9,067 bases of DNA from Sphingomonas sp. (GTDB lineage Bacteria > Pseudomonadota > Alphaproteobacteria > Sphingomonadales > Sphingomonadaceae). Shown in pieces: positions 6,715-9,067 of this stretch. Every line of letters begins with the position of its first letter. Within the stretch, counting starts at the first letter, position 1. Made by a program: the position numbers and the translations under genes. The notes under the pieces were generated by a model, which was given only the letters and a program-made list of their open reading frames with translations, did no database searches and was not told the DNA's origin. The stretch lies in contig JAICVC010000082.1 of NCBI GenBank assembly GCA_025935515.1, positions 1-9,067 on the forward strand. The letters run 5' to 3'.

Positions 6715-7397
6715 GCGCTCTTGACCTTCGGCTGGGGCTGCCGCGCAGCCCTGAGCATCTTCACTTCCTTGCGCAACGCTTCGAGTTCTTCCTCGAGCTC
6801 GCTCAGCTTGGCCCGAACCGGATCGACATCCTCGCCGCATGGAGTCCCGTAAGGCATGAAGCCGGGGCTGTAGTGGACGACGTCGACCGGCACCGGCTTG
6901 GCCGGGATTCCAACCACCGTCTGGCCCGGAGCGACATCTTTCGTCACAACCGAATTCGCCCCGATCTTCGCGCCCTCGCCGACCTCGATCGGCCCCAGCA
7001 CCTGCGCGCCCGAGCCGATGACGACGCCGTTGCGCAGGGTCGGGTGCCGCTTGCCCGCCTCCCCGGTCGTCGGATTGGTGCCGCCGAGCGTCACGTGCTG
7101 GTAGATGGTGACATCGTCGCCGATCTCGGCGCTCTCGCCGATCACGCTGAACCCGTGGTCGAGGAAAAAGCGCTTGCCGATCTTCGCGCCGGGATGGATG
7201 TCGATGCCGGTCAGGAAACGCGCGAAATGATTAATCAGGCGCGCGACGAAGAACAGCTGCCCTTCCCACAACCAGTGCGCGACGCGATGCAAGGCAAGCG
7301 CGGCGACGCCCGGGTAGAACAGGACATCCAAACGCGAGCGGGCGGCCGGATCGCGGGATTTGACCGAATCCAGATAGGCGATGAGCCCGGAATGCAA
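6711..7397 (-). CDS. cysE: Serine O-acetyltransferase (short EpsC-like form)
   Basis: Makes O-acetylserine from serine and acetyl-CoA, the committed step of cysteine synthesis. Seen (numbered from the TTG at 7397, 228 aa): helical N-terminus with YLDSVKSRDPAARSR, the IDIHPGAKIG hexapeptide start at 65-74, catalytic pair D66 and H81 (in FLDHGFSVIGE), IYQHVTLGGT at 98-107, GKRHP at 115-119, then left-handed beta-helix repeats (VVIGSGAQVLGPI, AKIGANSVV). A likely coiled coil (about 191-216) follows, and the protein ends in KSA. Start: TTG 7397 has AAGGAAG 8 nt upstream and matches where the family begins. ATG 7478 (AAGGGG 5 nt upstream, 255 aa) is possible but adds 27 residues unlike the family and would leave almost no space to the divergent gene. 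Its stop overlaps the DUF2794 start. Confidence 0.93.
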   Translation of the reverse strand: MHSGLIAYLDSVKSRDPAARSRLDVLFYPGVAALALHRVAHWLWEGQLFFVARLINHFARFLTGIDIHPGAKIGKRFFLDHGFSVIGESAEIGDDVTIYQHVTLGGTNPTTGEAGKRHPTLRNGVVIGSGAQVLGPIEVGEGAKIGANSVVTKDVAPGQTVVGIPAKPVPVDVVHYSPGFMPYGTPCGEDVDPVRAKLSELEEELEALRKEVKMLRAARQPQPKVKSA

Positions 7398-7559
7398 GCT
7401 TCGAACTTCCTTCCCTGTGGCCCCGTAATTTAAGTCGAGGCCGCGCCAAATACCAGCCGGGACGCGACGAGCACTCATCGGCACCCCTTGTTGACCGTCC
7501 GCGCGTTAGGCAAAGGCGAACTTGCAACAGGTGGAGCAACGAGCATTCTGCCGTCGATC
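7398..7559. promoter_or_regulatory. Divergent control region between cysE and the TSUP permease gene
   Basis: If both genes use the internal starts chosen here, this is a 162-bp divergent region. It holds the most AT-rich patch nearby, TAATTTAA (7426-7433). On the minus strand TAAATT there would make a plausible -10 for cysE, placing the transcript start a little upstream of AAGGAAG. No -35 matching consensus is visible at the right distance. For the plus strand TTGACC (7491-7496) resembles a -35 but lacks a matching -10. Confidence 0.35.
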
Positions 7560-8312
7560 GTGGCCGACCCCTCGGCCCTCGTCCCTTTCATGCTCATCGG
7601 TTTCGCCGCCCAACTTATCGACGGCGCGCTGGGGATGGCTTTCGGCCAGATCTCGAGCACGTTGCTGATCAGCCTTGGCGTGCAGCCCAAAGTCGCGTCG
7701 GCCAGCGTCCACGCCGCCGAGACTTTCACCACCGCGGTCTCGGCGGTCAGCCATGTCGCCCACCGCAACGTCGACTGGTGGCTGTTCTTCAAGATCGTGA
7801 TTCCGGGCGTCATCGGCGGCGTGCTGGGTGCCTATGTGCTGACGCAAATCCCGGCCGGAACCGCCAAGCCCTTCGTCCTCGCCTATCTGACCGCGCTCGG
7901 GCTCTACCTCTTTTACCGGGGCATCATGCATCGTCATACCGAACGACGGCCCAAAATCATCTCTCCGCTCGGCCTCGTCGGCGGCTTTCTCGATGCTGCC
8001 GGCGGCGGCGGCTGGGGCGCGATCGTCACCTCCAACCTGCTGGTTCAGGGCAGCAACCCGCGTCACACCATCGGCACGGTGAACACCGCCGAATTTTTCC
8101 TGACGATCACCATTTCGGCAACCTTCCTGGCGACGCTCGGCTGGGAAGCCTTCACGATTGCAACGCTCGGCCTGCTGATCGGCGGCGTGCTCGCGGCGCC
8201 GTTCGGCGCCTGGATCGCCAAGCGGGTCAATCCGGACACGCTGCTCACCTTCGTCGGCGCGGTCGTGACCCTGACCAGCTCCTATGGCCTGTTTCGGGCG
8301 ATGACGTCCTAG
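7560..8312 (+). CDS. TSUP family permease (TauE/SafE-like, possible sulfur-anion transporter)
   Basis: About 250-residue inner-membrane protein with seven to eight hydrophobic helices in the two-repeat TSUP arrangement. Seen: FMLIGFAAQLIDGALGMAFGQ at the start of the first repeat, HAAETFTTAVSAVSHVAHRNVDW, IPGVIGGVLGAYVL, and the second-repeat signature GLVGGFLDAAGGGGWGAIV followed by GTVNTAEFF. Some family members export sulfite or sulfoacetate; others move different anions, so the substrate is open. Divergence from cysE fits a sulfur theme but does not prove it. The start is uncertain: GTG 7560 is a reasonable position before the first helix but has no clear Shine-Dalgarno; the frame is open back to TTG 7488, which would nearly abut the longest cysE. 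The stop shares CTAG with ahpD. Confidence 0.88.
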   Translation: MADPSALVPFMLIGFAAQLIDGALGMAFGQISSTLLISLGVQPKVASASVHAAETFTTAVSAVSHVAHRNVDWWLFFKIVIPGVIGGVLGAYVLTQIPAGTAKPFVLAYLTALGLYLFYRGIMHRHTERRPKIISPLGLVGGFLDAAGGGGWGAIVTSNLLVQGSNPRHTIGTVNTAEFFLTITISATFLATLGWEAFTIATLGLLIGGVLAAPFGAWIAKRVNPDTLLTFVGAVVTLTSSYGLFRAMTS

Positions 8313-8827
8313 AGCGTCGCGTGGACGGTCGCGATGGCCTTCATCACCGCCGCCACCCGCACCGCATTCTGGATTTCGTCCGACTTCACGCCATGCTCGA
8401 GCAGCACGCGCTCGTGGCTGTCGATGCACATGCCGCAACCGTTCATCGCCGACACCGCAAGGCTGAACAGCTCGAAGTCCACCTTGGCAATGCCGTGCTG
8501 GCCGATGAAGTTCATCCTGAGGCGCGCCGGCTTGGTGCCATAGTCGGGGTTGGAGGTGAGATGGACGAAGCGATAATAGACGTTGTTCATGGCCATGATC
8601 GCAGCCGCCCCGCGCGCCGCATTGGCCACCTTCTCGTCGAGCCTGCCTTCGACTTCGGCTTCCGCCGCCGCCACCAAGGGTCGGTGGCCCGAACCATGCG
8701 CGCAGGCCAGCAACAGGCCCAGCTTGCGCTCCTCGCCGGTCAGCTGGTCGCTGAGGATCGAGCCGAGGTTGAGGCGCAGGTCCTTGGCATATTCGGGCAG
8801 CGTGTCGGCGAATTCCTTGAGGGACAT
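8309..8827 (-). CDS. ahpD: Alkyl hydroperoxidase AhpD (carboxymuconolactone decarboxylase fold)
   Basis: 172-residue CMD-family protein, close to the usual AhpD length of about 175. In Mycobacterium AhpD passes electrons from the lipoamide system to AhpC and has weak peroxidase activity of its own. Seen: the CXXC centre NGCGMCIDSHE with C131 and C134, followed by H138, and E119 (in DFELFSL), matching the proton-relay residues C130, C133, H137 and E118 of the mycobacterial enzyme. The extra His between the cysteines of the mycobacterial protein is Met (M133) here. ATG 8827 has GGAG 8 nt upstream and gives the family N-terminus (MSLKEFADTLPEYAKDL); the open frame to 8899 reads through a hairpin region and is rejected. 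It lies behind ahpC, with a structured spacer between. Confidence 0.94.
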   Translation of the reverse strand: MSLKEFADTLPEYAKDLRLNLGSILSDQLTGEERKLGLLLACAHGSGHRPLVAAAEAEVEGRLDEKVANAARGAAAIMAMNNVYYRFVHLTSNPDYGTKPARLRMNFIGQHGIAKVDFELFSLAVSAMNGCGMCIDSHERVLLEHGVKSDEIQNAVRVAAVMKAIATVHATL

Positions 8828-8847
8828 GTCGAGATCTCCAGGCAATG

Positions 8848-8881
8848 AAAAGGGGCGGGCCTGGGGAAGGTAGCCCGCCCC
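8848..8881 (-). terminator. Terminator-like hairpin between ahpC and ahpD
   Basis: Read on the minus strand, a perfect 9-bp GC stem (GGGGCGGGC at 8881-8873 pairing with GCCCGCCCC at 8860-8852, 12-nt loop) is followed at once by TTTT (8851-8848). The T run is short, so termination is probably partial. It sits just upstream of the ahpD ribosome binding site and would lower ahpD relative to ahpC, or protect the 3' end of ahpC mRNA. Both roles are inferred. Confidence 0.55.
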
Positions 8882-8888
8882 TTGGGTA

Positions 8889-8935
8889 CGGCCGGCCAAG
8901 GGGGGCAGCCGGCCGCGGTCCTCCCTTGCGGGAGG
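8889..8935 (-). other. Two further tandem hairpins in the ahpC-ahpD spacer
   Basis: CGGCCGGC (8889-8896) pairs with GCCGGCCG (8908-8915), 8 bp with an 11-nt loop. CCTCCC (8920-8925) pairs with GGGAGG (8930-8935), loop TTGC. The second resembles the end hairpins of the repeat at 4098-4215 in miniature. Neither is followed by a T run on the minus strand, so they look like stability or attenuation elements rather than terminators. CCCCTTGG (8878-8885) can instead pair with CCAAGGGG (8896-8903), which would compete with the neighbouring stems. Confidence 0.5.
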
Positions 8936-8944
8936 AAACTGAAT

Positions 8945-9067
8945 TCACGCAGCCTGCGGCTGCAACACCTCGTCGCCCGGGGTCCAGTTGCACGGGCACA
9001 GTTCGTCGGTCTGCAGCGCGTCGAGCACGCGCAGCGTCTCCGCTGGACTGCGGCCGACGTTGAGGCC
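8945..9067 (-). CDS. ahpC: AhpC-type peroxiredoxin, C-terminal 40 residues (cut by window edge)
   Basis: The readable part begins GLNVGRSPAETLRVLDALQT and continues to DELCPCNWTPGDEVL, ending QPQAA then TGA (8947-8945). This matches the C-terminus of AhpC peroxiredoxins that work with AhpD, where a Cys-x-Cys near the end (174 and 176 in the mycobacterial protein) takes part in resolving the peroxidatic cysteine. Here the pair is Cys-Pro-Cys at fragment residues 24 and 26. AhpC reduces hydrogen peroxide, alkyl hydroperoxides and peroxynitrite in the cytosol. The peroxidatic cysteine and the start lie beyond the window. The gene is followed on the same strand by a 117-bp structured spacer and ahpD, so the two form a likely peroxide-defence operon. 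Confidence 0.9.
   Translation of the reverse strand, partial: GLNVGRSPAETLRVLDALQTDELCPCNWTPGDEVLQPQAA

Noticed and set aside
5755..6852. 365-codon plus-strand frame overlapping the membrane protein, DUF2794 and the end of cysE
   Set aside because: Arg/Pro-rich translation without motifs, covering genes with good evidence in other frames.
8828..8899. Longer N-terminus for ahpD
   Set aside because: It would translate the terminator-like hairpin, while ATG 8827 has a good RBS and gives the normal family length.
7506..8999. 497-codon open frame antisense to the TSUP gene and running through ahpD and its spacer
   Set aside because: It is in the wrong frame for ahpD and ahpC, is low-complexity Arg/Ala/Gly-rich, and covers three genes with clear family matches. 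It is a GC-bias shadow.

Overview
The window reads as a piece of core chromosome from a high-GC alphaproteobacterium, most likely a sphingomonad (Sphingomonas and relatives). This rests on the character of the proteins (a lone receiver-domain regulator, an AmpG-like permease, a DUF2794 protein, a short EpsC-type serine acetyltransferase and an AhpC/AhpD pair), on the strong GC bias at third codon positions, and on GC-rich palindromic intergenic repeats built around CCTCCCC/GGGGAGG hairpins. No species can be fixed from the sequence alone, and I see no phage, IS, CRISPR, tRNA or rRNA.

Layout. 1-86: the tail of a palindromic repeat running into the ribosome binding site of folC. 87-1382 (+): folC. 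1379-2746 (-): AmpG-like MFS permease, with a single-domain response regulator (2827-3258, -) upstream of it on the same strand. 3318-4094 (+): RluB-type 23S rRNA pseudouridine synthase, followed by a full copy of the repeat (4098-4215) and rsmD (4219-4752, +). 4730-5116 (-): small Ala/Lys-rich protein overlapping the end of rsmD. 5267-6376 (+): ten-helix membrane protein behind a clear sigma70-like promoter. 6373-6714 (-): DUF2794 protein, translationally coupled to cysE (6711-7397, -). About 7560-8312 (+): TSUP (TauE/SafE-like) permease. 8309-8827 (-): ahpD, preceded in the transcript by the end of ahpC (8945-9067, cut by the window edge).

Functional themes. The genes are mostly housekeeping: folate polyglutamylation, rRNA modification (RluB and RsmD side by side), cysteine synthesis (CysE) beside a possible sulfur-anion permease, and peroxide defence (AhpC with its reductant AhpD). 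The AmpG-like permease suggests muropeptide recycling.

The most interesting features are in the gene junctions. Two copies of one palindromic repeat sit directly upstream of folC and rsmD, and in both the terminal hairpin contains the Shine-Dalgarno sequence. Three of the four convergent gene pairs end on one shared CTAG, so both genes stop within the same four bases. The ahpC-ahpD spacer holds three tandem hairpins, one terminator-like, plus an alternative pairing that would compete with two of them. I found no convincing new multi-gene system, and the findings are scored accordingly.
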